NCBI RefSeq assembly: GCF_003149185.1
Contig: NZ_QGDO01000003.1
Span: 186,001 to 250,000, forward strand
DNA length: 64,000 nucleotides
DNA from: Sediminitomix flava
GTDB lineage: Bacteria; Bacteroidota; Bacteroidia; Cytophagales; Flammeovirgaceae
Direction: 5' to 3'
Shown here: positions 54,201-62,352 of the stretch, piece after piece
Layout of the letters: every line of letters starts with the position of its first letter
How positions within the stretch are numbered: the stretch's first letter is position 1
Translations under genes and position numbers: made by a program
Notes under the pieces: generated by a model
Seen by the model: only the letters and a program-made list of their open reading frames with translations
What the model was told of the DNA's origin: nothing
The model's database searches: none

Positions 54201-54589
54201 CGAGTCAAGATGGCTGGCATCAATTCCGATTTGCCCTAAAACCACATGGCAGTTATGTATCTAGTCAGGCCAAAAAATTCAGTACTGAAATCTCTCAGCC
54301 AATTCTGATTAGTGAAACAGCAAATAACGGATTTGAAGCAATCTTAACTCCACAGTCAGAACATACAATTGTTACAGCTTCAAGACCGATGTCAGACAAT
54401 ACAGTTCTCGTAACAATCTTGAATGCCTCTGCTGCCCCTCAACAATTAGAATGGGAAACCTCAGAGAAAGTCTCAAATATTTACTTGTCAAATATTAATG
54501 GAGATAAAATGGAAAACTATCAAGAAGGTGAAGAATTGCCTGCTTGGGGATTGCGTTTTCTTCTGATTGAAAAGAATACAGGTATTTAG
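51290..54589 (+). CDS. Exported GH38 alpha-mannosidase-like protein
   Basis: A 1099-residue secreted protein: signal peptide (LTLCLFLLSLLPLSLFAQ), an N-terminal beta region of about 260 residues, then the GH38 catalytic barrel. Zinc ligands H291 and D293 are in YLLHHSHVDIGYTHTQDE; the likely nucleophile is D408 in AMITDVPGYTWG. A three-helix bundle (LYNEHTWGAYNSISEPEAD) and large beta-sandwich domains follow. Most bacterial GH38 enzymes are cytosolic or shorter; the exported form suggests attack on external mannosides such as glycoproteins. It stands alone, without SusCD or other mannan genes, between two terminators. Exact linkage specificity cannot be read. Confidence 0.85.
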   Translation: MTRSKERSVRLTLCLFLLSLLPLSLFAQEKLFLKGFTKHKHGELMPYKSPQEDASQAMLIRCMEGKNSMEWESEAIPSSFKGEYVEFGAIMGVDIDRAMYSYDFYLNDKKYFTFKAPEESILQDVHAEGPNGSSLTFKGTMIDTYSDLFGYVFFKIKAEDLPRDEPIRFKAVAPSIGKSSWMMLFRYGLEGNVSWKQEPAVVKTPKGSKQLLRTTILHYGEPTSATIIAGKSKEKVTLNVGANVFRVKVPKLEEETKMPVKVIVNKQVLDERTLTLTPVKPYDLYLLHHSHVDIGYTHTQDEVEKMQWKNLDDAVMMSQKTANYPEGSKFKWSVEVMWAVESYLKQASPAQKTAFLEAVKNGSIALEGLYGNMLTGLSNPQELVESTFDALQVSDEVGVPLTSAMITDVPGYTWGLVPVLAHSGVKYLSAGTNVFHRIGGTISTWGDRPFYWISPSGEEKIMVWVHEKGYSHFHTGLGFTDLKVLLTPKSVFDYLNELNDRNYPYDITTLRYTVGSDNGPVDQGISETVKEWNEIYETPKVILSTTTESFQAFEDKYGDQLPVVKGDFTPYWEDGAGSTSKETAIVRNASERLSQAMTLLSLNQVQIPNEKFEEAWRCVLLYNEHTWGAYNSISEPEADFVHSQWAVKQSFALKADSIASELLDLALASSEKSEGIVLTNSLSWERSGIIRLSKEQSEKGDKVVDKNGNLLPSQRLNTGELAVWVENLEAYGTKEIFVEKGNAFAPKSLTTENTTIKSEFLTLEIDTETGAITKLYDKVRKQNFANTKELKGLNDYYYVAGRNPKAPKTTGNDIQINIIEAGGVLSTLEITSSAPGAEEWKRYITINAFDNSIGIDNRINKTNIYDPEGVHIAFPFNVENGDVRIDVPFGEYIPEVEQLQGSCKNYFTVQRYVDVSNIDYGITWASPDAPMIELGEITTDALSYGWVQEVKPTQTVYAYLMNNYWETNYKASQDGWHQFRFALKPHGSYVSSQAKKFSTEISQPILISETANNGFEAILTPQSEHTIVTASRPMSDNTVLVTILNASAAPQQLEWETSEKVSNIYLSNINGDKMENYQEGEELPAWGLRFLLIEKNTGI

Positions 54590-54599
54590 TTATAAAAAA

Positions 54600-54629
54600 G
54601 TAGCCATTCAAAACTATTTGAATGGCTAC
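54600..54629. terminator. Bidirectional terminator after GH38 gene
   Basis: GTAGCCATTCAAA (54600-54612) pairs perfectly with TTTGAATGGCTAC (54617-54629), 4-nt loop. On the minus strand it is followed by TTTTTTAT, so it best serves the convergent gene, and less strongly the GH38 gene. Confidence 0.85.
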
Positions 54630-54700
54630 AAAATTTATGATGAAGAGTAGTGTAACTCATTGATTTCATCGGAGAATGAAAAACTTATTGTTAAAGCTTC

Positions 54701-55096
54701 TTACTTTTTAAGAGCTAAGATTTTCTTTTGAATACTAGAGAAATTAGTTTCTCCTTTTTCAATTTTTTGAACCAAAGCTTTTTGGTAATACTCAAAAGCC
54801 ATTTGATCTAAACAATGAAGCGCTAAATAATCACCTTTCAATTCTAGGTTTGAAGCTGTTTCCTTGATTGCAATTGAGTGTTCAATCCAAGTATAAGCTT
54901 CAGACATATTTTGCTTGTCTTTTACACATACTTTTGCAGCTGCTAAAGGTGTTTCCCAGTCCATCGCAGTAGATAGAGCTACTTTTTTTCTGAGTCTATC
55001 ATATTTGTTTGCATCTAAATCGAATAAATCATTTGATGCAAATGCGTTTGCAGAAAGGGCAATAGTTGTAGCGAAAGTAAAGATCAATTTTTTCAT
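54701..55096 (-). CDS. Small exported helical protein of unknown function
   Basis: A 131-residue protein with a clear signal peptide (KKLIFTFATTIALSANAFA). The mature part is helical and charged, with segments such as PLAAAKVCVKDKQNMSEAYTW and CLDQMAFEYYQKAL that look like one or two TPR-type repeats. Two cysteines (in KVCVK and LHCLDQ) may form a disulfide. I recognise no family. It is a single-gene unit, convergent with the GH38 gene and divergent from the PD40 gene. Role unknown. Confidence 0.7.
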   Translation of the reverse strand: MKKLIFTFATTIALSANAFASNDLFDLDANKYDRLRKKVALSTAMDWETPLAAAKVCVKDKQNMSEAYTWIEHSIAIKETASNLELKGDYLALHCLDQMAFEYYQKALVQKIEKGETNFSSIQKKILALKK

Positions 55097-55729
55097 TTGA
55101 GTATAAGTTATTTTGACACTGAATCTGAATGAGTTGTACTGTTGTTGTACATGGTTTTAAAATGCCAAAGTTGTGCCGGTAAATCATAAGTGGTTGTTAT
55201 TTAGTCGGTTATGTGAGTTTGTAACTGTGGTAGTAGAAAAAGAAGTATTCGGGATTGAGACAGTTGCGTTCGAAAATGTACAATTTCTTATTTCATAGAA
55301 GTTTAACACCATTCTATCGCTACTTTTTAACGCTTTCAATACCTATATAACATCATGTAAAATGAGAAATTCAATTTAAAGAGATTCAAAATTCATTAAA
55401 TGTAAATCTACTTTTGTTGGTCTGATAGTGGATTTGTTTATGTATATCGTTTAACATTTATCACTATAATTTTATGCTATTTTTTCCACTTTAAGCCGAA
55501 AATCACTGATTTCAGTTATAGTGTTCATGGTATTTAGTGACTTAAATGTTAATAAAGCTTTCTAATTTTATGAATGTAGCTACAAACTTACACTTTACTA
55601 GCATATCTATTAAGTCACATCATAGAAAGAAAGAGGAGAAAGGACATTGTGTAAATGGACTAGTATCTGTGTTCAAGGACATCCTTATAAGGGTATACAT
55701 TCACATTTTTTACTCAAAAACGACTCAGT
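55097..55729. other. 633-bp gene-free divergent region
   Basis: AT-rich spacer between two divergent genes. TACTTTTG at 55409-55416 matches the Bacteroidota -7 box TAnnTTTG on the plus strand but is over 300 bp from the PD40 start and has no clear TTG box at the right spacing. No gene or strong hairpin was seen. Confidence 0.35.
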
Positions 55730-56563
55730 ATGAGAAAGACCTTAACTCTTCTCTTAATGATCATGGTTACGTCAGCCATGGCTCAAGAAAAAAAAGTGAC
55801 GAAATTGAACGTAAAAGGGTATCGCGTTGCATTAGCACCTGATGGTTCTGGAGTGGTTTATACTTCACCAGGCTTGATCGGGCTGAAACATTTTGACTTT
55901 TCAAGCAAGAAAGAAACTGTTTTATCTAAAGCAAGAGGAGCTGGTTATCAACCTTCTTTTTACGAAGGAGAAGTTGTTTTTAAGGAACGTACTAATAAAA
56001 CAGTCCTTAAACGAGCAAGTCTAACTTCTAATGCTTCTAAAACTATTTCAACCACAGGAGTAAGTCCTAAAAAATGGGCAAAAACTCAAGTAATGTCAAA
56101 TAAGAGAGTTTCAAAAAAAGAAGTATCATATGCATCAACTTCTGAAACACTTAATGATTTTGTGGTAGCGTACTCGGATGGTTCTGAAAAGAGAATTGCA
56201 CCATTTGGAGATCAGGAGGATTATATATGGGTTTCGTTATCTCCTGACAAAACAAAAGTGCTATTTAAACTAGTAGGTGTATCTGCCTACGTTTGTGACT
56301 TAAAAGGAAAGATTCTTCATGACCTTGGAGATCTAGAAAATCCTAAATGGGTTACAAATGACAAGATTGTGTACATGATAACCGAGGAAGATCATGATTC
56401 TTTCACAAAGTCAGATATATACACAATTTCTATCGCTCAAAAGGAGCGTAAAAACTTGACTAAAGGAATGAAGCAAATTGCATTATATCCTGATATGGTC
56501 GGGGATCAAGTTGTTTTCAATACTCCTGAAGGTGACATCTATTTGATGGAGGTAAGTCAATAA
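55730..56563 (+). CDS. Exported PD40/TolB-like beta-propeller protein
   Basis: A 277-residue exported protein with signal peptide (TLTLLLMIMVTSAMAQ). Repeated strands of the WD40-like PD40 type are visible: YRVALAPDGSGVVYTSPG, YIWVSLSPDKTKVLFKLVG, NPKWVTNDKIVYMI and LYPDMVGDQVVFNTPEG. A Lys/Ser-rich stretch lies at about 95-135. It probably folds as a six-bladed propeller and binds a protein or glycan in the periplasm or outside. It lies 69 bp upstream of the amidase-GHL10 gene on the same strand and is likely co-transcribed, so it may assist that protein. No catalytic residue is visible. Confidence 0.8.
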   Translation: MRKTLTLLLMIMVTSAMAQEKKVTKLNVKGYRVALAPDGSGVVYTSPGLIGLKHFDFSSKKETVLSKARGAGYQPSFYEGEVVFKERTNKTVLKRASLTSNASKTISTTGVSPKKWAKTQVMSNKRVSKKEVSYASTSETLNDFVVAYSDGSEKRIAPFGDQEDYIWVSLSPDKTKVLFKLVGVSAYVCDLKGKILHDLGDLENPKWVTNDKIVYMITEEDHDSFTKSDIYTISIAQKERKNLTKGMKQIALYPDMVGDQVVFNTPEGDIYLMEVSQ

Positions 56564-56632
56564 AATTCGAGGTATTCATTTCACATATCTCATTTTATTC
56601 AACCTCAATTCAACATTCTATTTAGAAAAATC

Positions 56633-59600
56633 ATGAAAAAATATATCACTTCTATCTTGTGCATAGGAGGGTTGCTTTTTAGTGCCCAAACTTTTGCACA
56701 AGTCCCTGCCAATGTGCCTCAACTTTTGACAGGAAAGAAAATTGCAATCGACCCTGGTCATGGAGGTCACGATTCAGATGACCGAGAAACACCTTTAGGA
56801 AATGGATTTACATATTATGAATCTGATGGTGTTTGGGAAATGGGGCTTATTCTTCAAGATATCTTAGATGAAGTAGGTGCCAATACAAAACTTACAAAAA
56901 CCAACAATAGCATTACAGCTCCAGACCGTGATCCTTCATTATCAGAAAGGGTAGCAGTAGCCAATGCTTTTGATGCGGACTATATGCATTCCATTCATAC
57001 AAATGCGGGTGGTGGTTCTGCAAACTATACACTTCTTCTTTATCGAGGAATAAATAGTACACCATCTTGGCCAGATGCCAAAGTTATGGGAGGTATTATG
57101 ACTCAGCGATTGAAAGATTATATGTATACGACAGACGCTTACAATCGTGCAGATAGAGATTTTCTTCCTTACTATTTGGGTGTATTAAGTGGAACACAAA
57201 TGCCTGCTACATTATCAGAAGGTTCATTCCATGATAATTTGCCAGAAGGTAAGAGATTGATGAGTAGCATGTACAGAAGAGCGGCTGCTTGGGCTATGGC
57301 CAAATCATTCTTTGAGTTTTATAATACAGGACAACTTCCATACGGAGAAGTTGGTGGTTTATTAAGAGATAATTCTGGAACACCTATTAATGCAGTTACT
57401 TGTACGATCAACCCGGGTACATCAGATGCGAGAACGGTTACAGTAGATAATGCAGACAACGGTTATTACATTTTTGATTGGTTAGACGCAGGAAATTATA
57501 CGATAGAGTTTAGCAAATCTGGCTATGCAACAACCATTCAGAATGTAACGGTTACTTCTGGAGGATATACTCAAACAGATGTGACCATGATTGACCTTGG
57601 TGATCCTCCAGCTCGTCCTACTTTAGCTTTTGTTGGAAACCCAAATGGAGGTACTTCAGTAGAAGCAAGATGGTCATTGACTTCGGGAGCTACAGGTTAT
57701 CGTTTGTACTATGCTGAAAATGATAACTTGACTTCATGGAAATTGGCAGCTGATGAAAACACATTGACTTCATCATCGACACAAGTAACACTGAACAGCG
57801 CTGCTGATTTTGTAGATGTCCCTTCTAGCGATGTTTATCATTTCAGATTAGTGGCTACTTCTGTTGGTACAGGAGGTGTAATCTTGGAAAGCGAAACTTC
57901 AGATGTTTATTCTCGTTCGTCAAATACTTCTGGAGATGCAGTCTTAATTGTAGATGGTTTTGACAGAAATACAGGTTCTTATACTGGAGCTACACATTCG
58001 TTTGTTACAGGTTATTTCAAATCTCTAAGAGATAGTAAAAGTGTGGTTGTAGAGTCTACAGATAACTCAAAAGTAGCAGATGGTACGGTTGTACTTACAG
58101 ACTATGAAGCGGTTGTATGGTTTGTGGGTGATGAGTCTACGAACGCTGAAACATTCGCAACAGCAGAACAGACCAAAGTACAAGCCTATTTAGAAGCAGG
58201 TGGAAAGCTATTTGTAAGTGGATCAGAAGTAGGATGGGATTTATGGGAGAAAGGTACTTCAACAGATCAAGCGTTCTATACAAATTACTTGAAAGCTGCT
58301 TACCAAAGTGATGGTGCTGGAAATTATTCACCAGCAACAGGAGTTTCAGGAACTGCATTCGCAGGAGTTTCTGTGCCATTCGGAATCACATATACAGAAG
58401 ATTATGCTGATGATATCGATCCTGTAAGTGGTGCAACTTCAATCTTGACTTATGCTGAAGCTGGTAAAGCTGGTGGTGTGGCATATACAGGAACATTTGG
58501 TGGCGGAACACAGTCTGGAGCTGTGGTTTACGTTTCATTCCCTGCAGAAACAGCTGCCTTAAGTGACCAAACCACATTGATGGGTAAAGTATTGGATTAC
58601 TTCAATGTAAGTGCTGTAAATGTAGCTCCTATTGCGAATAATGATCAAGCGTCAACAACACAAGATGTAGCTATTAGTATCAATGTACTTTCTAATGATA
58701 CAGATTCAAATATTGATGCTTCAACATTGACAATTGTAGCAAACGCAAGCAATGGAACAGCGGTAGTAAATAATGGTCAAGTTGATTATACTCCTTCTTC
58801 AGGGTACATTGGTTCAGATAGTTTTACTTATCAAGTTTCAGATACAGAAGGACTTGTTTCAAATGTAGCAACTGTAAATATTGATGTTTTAGAGTTACTT
58901 AACTGTGCAGGTGAAGGAACAGAAATTAATCCTGATAAGCCAAAGAGAGATTTCAGAGCATCATGGATTTCTACAGTAGCAAATATTGATTGGCCATCTT
59001 CTCCAAATCTATCAGTGGCAGCACAACAAGCTGAACTTATCGGTTTGATAGATGGATTGAAAGAAAGTGGTGTAAATGCTATTTTATTCCAAGTAAGACC
59101 AGAGTGTGATGCATTATATGCTTCAACTATAGATCCTTGGTCATATTATTTGACAGGTCAGCAAGGGCAAGCTCCTTCGCCATTCTACGATCCGCTTACT
59201 TTTGCAATTGATGAAGCTCACAAAAGAGGTATGGAACTTCACGCTTGGTTAAATCCTTACAGGGCACAACAAGGAACGCCTAGCCTTTCATCTTCTCACG
59301 TAGCTAGCCAACATCCTGACTGGGTGATGGATTTCACTGAAAGAGATATTCTTAACCCAGGTATTCCTGCGGTTAGAGATTATGTAGTTTCAGTAATCAA
59401 TGATATTGCAAGTCGTTACGATGTAGATGGTATTCATTTTGATGATTATTTCTACCCTTACTCTGGTATGGGAAGCCAAGATGCTTCAGCTTTTGCAAGT
59501 TATAACCCGAATAGTTTGAGTCTTGCGGATTGGAGAAGAGACAATGTAAATAAATTAGTTGAAATGGTGTTTGATGAAATTCAACTAGTAAATCAAGCAC

Positions 59601-62281
59601 AAAATAAGAGTATCAAGTTTGGTATTTCTCCATTTGGTATCTGGAAAAGTGGTGTTCCTTCAGGAATTTCTGGAATGTCTGCATATGATGTAATTTACGC
59701 TGATGCCTTGGCTTGGTTAAGTGCAGGTACTGTAGATTATATTTCTCCTCAATTGTATTGGGATTTTGGTGGCGGACAAGATTATGCTGCATTATCAACT
59801 TGGTGGGATGACCAAGCAGCAGCGGCAGGTAAGCTACATTACCCAGGACTTGGTTTATATCGTCTTGTTGATTCTGGAAGTTGGCCTGCATCTACTATTC
59901 AATCAATGATTGATGAGAACAGATTAGCGAAGAATGAGGCGACAAAAGGTCAAATTTTCTTCACGACAAATAACCTTACAGATAACGATAAAGGGATTAA
60001 AACAGCACTTCAAGGTGATCAGTACCAATATCCATCTGTTGTTCCAACAATGTCTTGGAAAGAATCAGTTTGTCCGAATGTGCCTTCTAACTTCCGTTAT
60101 GAAGGCGGTGACTTGGTTTGGGATGCTCCTTCGGCGGCATCAGATGGCGATTTAGCTGAGCGTTATGCTGTATATAGATTTTCTTCTTTAGCTGAACTAA
60201 CAACAAATCTTCACGATGGAACAAAGCTAGTTGCTGTAACTGGAGAAACTTCAGTGGGTGTAGCATCAGCTTGGTTAACAGGAACAGATAACTACTTTGT
60301 AGTTTCGGCTTTAGATAAAAATAGTAACGAAAGTGGGTTCACGGCATCTGTAAATATTGCAGGAAATGTACAATACTGTGCTGCTCAAGGAAACAATACG
60401 ACTTATGAGTGGATTGCAGGTGTTGCAATTGGAGCTATTACTAAGTCAAGTGGTAGTGATGGTGGTTATGCAGATAAAACAGCTGAATCTTTCCCACTAA
60501 CTATTGGAAATACTTACAGTTTAACATTGACTCCAGGCTATGCAAGTACAGCTTATAATGAGAATTGGAAAGTATGGATTGACTTTAATGAAGATGGTGA
60601 TTTTGATGATACTGATGAACTAGTTTACGCAATAGGTAGTGTTGCTAAAAATGCAGTATCAGGTTCGCTTACAATTCCTGCTGGTGTAAGTGCGGGTAAT
60701 AAACGTATGCGTGTAGGAATGAATGGTTCTTCATCAGATTATACTTTGAATTCTTGTGGTTCATTTGCTTATGGTGAAGTAGAGGATTATACCGTATCTT
60801 TAACTGCTCCAACTCCTGTAGCACCAGTAGCAAACAATGATTCAGAATCAGTACAATCTGCGGTAGCAGTTGCTCTAGCTGTATTAGCGAATGATACTGA
60901 TACAAATGGCGATATAGACGTTTCAACAGTGACTATTGTTTCAGCTGTTTCAAATGGTTTTACTTCAGTAAATGCATCTACAGGTGTGATTACTTATACA
61001 TCTAATGTAGGATTTACAGGAACTGATAGCTTTACATATACTGTACAAGATCAATCAGGTTTAACGTCAAATACTGCAACAGTAACAATTAGTGTTACAG
61101 ATTTACCACCTGCCCCTTGTGCTTCGAGTAATCATAATGCCACTTATGAGTGGATTGATAATGTGACTTTTGGAGCATTTAGTAATACGTCAGGTAGTGA
61201 TGGTGGATATGGAGATTATACTTCTCAAACTATTTCTGGTGTAAGCACTGGAGGTCAATATTCAATTAGCTTGAAACCAGGTTTCCAAAGTACTGCATAC
61301 CAAGAGCATTGGAAAGTTTGGATTGACTTCAACGCTGATGGTGATTTTGATGATGCAGGAGAAGAATTGTTTGATACTTACGGAACAGGTACTGCTGCTG
61401 TTACAGGTTCTATTACTATACCATTTGATGTGACTTCGGGTACAAAAACAATGCGTGTGGGTATGAATGGTACTTCAGCAGATTATACGCTGACTCCATG
61501 TAATGCATTTACTTACGGTGAGGTTGAGGACTATTATATCTTTATCAATAACACGGGTTGTACTCCTCCAGCGGTTACATCTATGGTTATTGACAATAAT
61601 GATACTGGATATTCTGAAACTGGAACGTGGATCTCAAGTACATCAACAGCAGGGTACATTGGTTCAGGTTACCGTCATGAAGGAGATGCAAACAAAGGAA
61701 ATGCATCTGTAACATACGCACCAGATATTACTGTAGATGGAACATATGAAGTATTTATTTTCTATACAGCTGGTTCAAACAGAGCAACAAATGCACCTGT
61801 AGATATCAATCATGCAAATGGTACTACTCAAGTAATCGTTAATCAACAGAATAACAACACAACTTGGGTTTCTTTAGGGACATACAGCTTCTTGGCAGGT
61901 TCAGGAAATGCAGTCTTGAAAAATGATGGTACTGATGGTGTAGTTATCGCAGATGCTATGCGATTTGACTTTGTGAATTGTAATGTGGCATCTTCTCGTA
62001 AGTCAATTGAAGACGGAGTTGCTGGATTAGAATCACCAGTATTATACCCTAACCCTGTAGTTGACAGAGCACAAGTGAAGTTTAATTCAGAGGTAGAGGG
62101 TGAAGTTACAATTCTACTATATGCTCAAACAGGTGAACTTGTAGGAGAAACGGTAGAACAAGGAATTAAAGGACTTAATGTCTTGAATATTCCAACAGCC
62201 CAACTTAGTACAGGAGTTTACATCGTTCAAGTGATTGAAGCTGATGGTAAAACTTCTTACTTAAGAATGTTGAAAAACTAA
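56633..62281 (+). CDS. T9SS-secreted N-acetylmuramoyl-L-alanine amidase / GHL10 glycosidase fusion
   Basis: An 1882-residue secreted multidomain protein. In order: signal peptide; Amidase_3 zinc amidase (about 33-240; H43 in IDPGHGGHDSD, E69, H122 in HSIHTNAGG, E196 in LSEGSFHDN); carboxypeptidase-regulatory-like domain (about 240-325); FN3-like (about 330-430); a Rossmann-like domain starting VLIVDGFDR (about 435-660); cadherin-like (about 663-758); GHL10 glycosyl-hydrolase-like barrel (about 770-1140; RASWISTVANIDWPS, HAWLNPYRAQQ, VDGIHFDDYFYPY); FN3-like; GEVED; cadherin-like; GEVED; golvesin-C-like beta domain (about 1643-1780); T9SS sorting domain (LYPNPVVDRAQVKF ... YLRMLKN). It should strip peptides from peptidoglycan and cut the glycan outside the cell. 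Confidence 0.88.
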   Translation: MKKYITSILCIGGLLFSAQTFAQVPANVPQLLTGKKIAIDPGHGGHDSDDRETPLGNGFTYYESDGVWEMGLILQDILDEVGANTKLTKTNNSITAPDRDPSLSERVAVANAFDADYMHSIHTNAGGGSANYTLLLYRGINSTPSWPDAKVMGGIMTQRLKDYMYTTDAYNRADRDFLPYYLGVLSGTQMPATLSEGSFHDNLPEGKRLMSSMYRRAAAWAMAKSFFEFYNTGQLPYGEVGGLLRDNSGTPINAVTCTINPGTSDARTVTVDNADNGYYIFDWLDAGNYTIEFSKSGYATTIQNVTVTSGGYTQTDVTMIDLGDPPARPTLAFVGNPNGGTSVEARWSLTSGATGYRLYYAENDNLTSWKLAADENTLTSSSTQVTLNSAADFVDVPSSDVYHFRLVATSVGTGGVILESETSDVYSRSSNTSGDAVLIVDGFDRNTGSYTGATHSFVTGYFKSLRDSKSVVVESTDNSKVADGTVVLTDYEAVVWFVGDESTNAETFATAEQTKVQAYLEAGGKLFVSGSEVGWDLWEKGTSTDQAFYTNYLKAAYQSDGAGNYSPATGVSGTAFAGVSVPFGITYTEDYADDIDPVSGATSILTYAEAGKAGGVAYTGTFGGGTQSGAVVYVSFPAETAALSDQTTLMGKVLDYFNVSAVNVAPIANNDQASTTQDVAISINVLSNDTDSNIDASTLTIVANASNGTAVVNNGQVDYTPSSGYIGSDSFTYQVSDTEGLVSNVATVNIDVLELLNCAGEGTEINPDKPKRDFRASWISTVANIDWPSSPNLSVAAQQAELIGLIDGLKESGVNAILFQVRPECDALYASTIDPWSYYLTGQQGQAPSPFYDPLTFAIDEAHKRGMELHAWLNPYRAQQGTPSLSSSHVASQHPDWVMDFTERDILNPGIPAVRDYVVSVINDIASRYDVDGIHFDDYFYPYSGMGSQDASAFASYNPNSLSLADWRRDNVNKLVEMVFDEIQLVNQAQNKSIKFGISPFGIWKSGVPSGISGMSAYDVIYADALAWLSAGTVDYISPQLYWDFGGGQDYAALSTWWDDQAAAAGKLHYPGLGLYRLVDSGSWPASTIQSMIDENRLAKNEATKGQIFFTTNNLTDNDKGIKTALQGDQYQYPSVVPTMSWKESVCPNVPSNFRYEGGDLVWDAPSAASDGDLAERYAVYRFSSLAELTTNLHDGTKLVAVTGETSVGVASAWLTGTDNYFVVSALDKNSNESGFTASVNIAGNVQYCAAQGNNTTYEWIAGVAIGAITKSSGSDGGYADKTAESFPLTIGNTYSLTLTPGYASTAYNENWKVWIDFNEDGDFDDTDELVYAIGSVAKNAVSGSLTIPAGVSAGNKRMRVGMNGSSSDYTLNSCGSFAYGEVEDYTVSLTAPTPVAPVANNDSESVQSAVAVALAVLANDTDTNGDIDVSTVTIVSAVSNGFTSVNASTGVITYTSNVGFTGTDSFTYTVQDQSGLTSNTATVTISVTDLPPAPCASSNHNATYEWIDNVTFGAFSNTSGSDGGYGDYTSQTISGVSTGGQYSISLKPGFQSTAYQEHWKVWIDFNADGDFDDAGEELFDTYGTGTAAVTGSITIPFDVTSGTKTMRVGMNGTSADYTLTPCNAFTYGEVEDYYIFINNTGCTPPAVTSMVIDNNDTGYSETGTWISSTSTAGYIGSGYRHEGDANKGNASVTYAPDITVDGTYEVFIFYTAGSNRATNAPVDINHANGTTQVIVNQQNNNTTWVSLGTYSFLAGSGNAVLKNDGTDGVVIADAMRFDFVNCNVASSRKSIEDGVAGLESPVLYPNPVVDRAQVKFNSEVEGEVTILLYAQTGELVGETVEQGIKGLNVLNIPTAQLSTGVYIVQVIEADGKTSYLRMLKN

Positions 62282-62296
62282 TTCAAATTTAGATAT

Positions 62297-62332
62297 GACC
62301 GTAGTGTGGAAACATGCTACGGTCTTTTTTTT
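62297..62332 (+). terminator. Terminator after amidase-GHL10 gene
   Basis: GACCGTAG (62297-62304) pairs with CTACGGTC (62317-62324), followed by an eight-T run. Confidence 0.92.
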
Positions 62333-62352
62333 ACCCTCAATTTACTTATGAA

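Noticed and set aside
55546-55842. 98-codon plus-strand frame overlapping the start of the PD40 gene
   Set aside because: No signal peptide or family pattern, out of frame with and overlapping a well supported exported protein by over 100 bp; composition looks like translated spacer.
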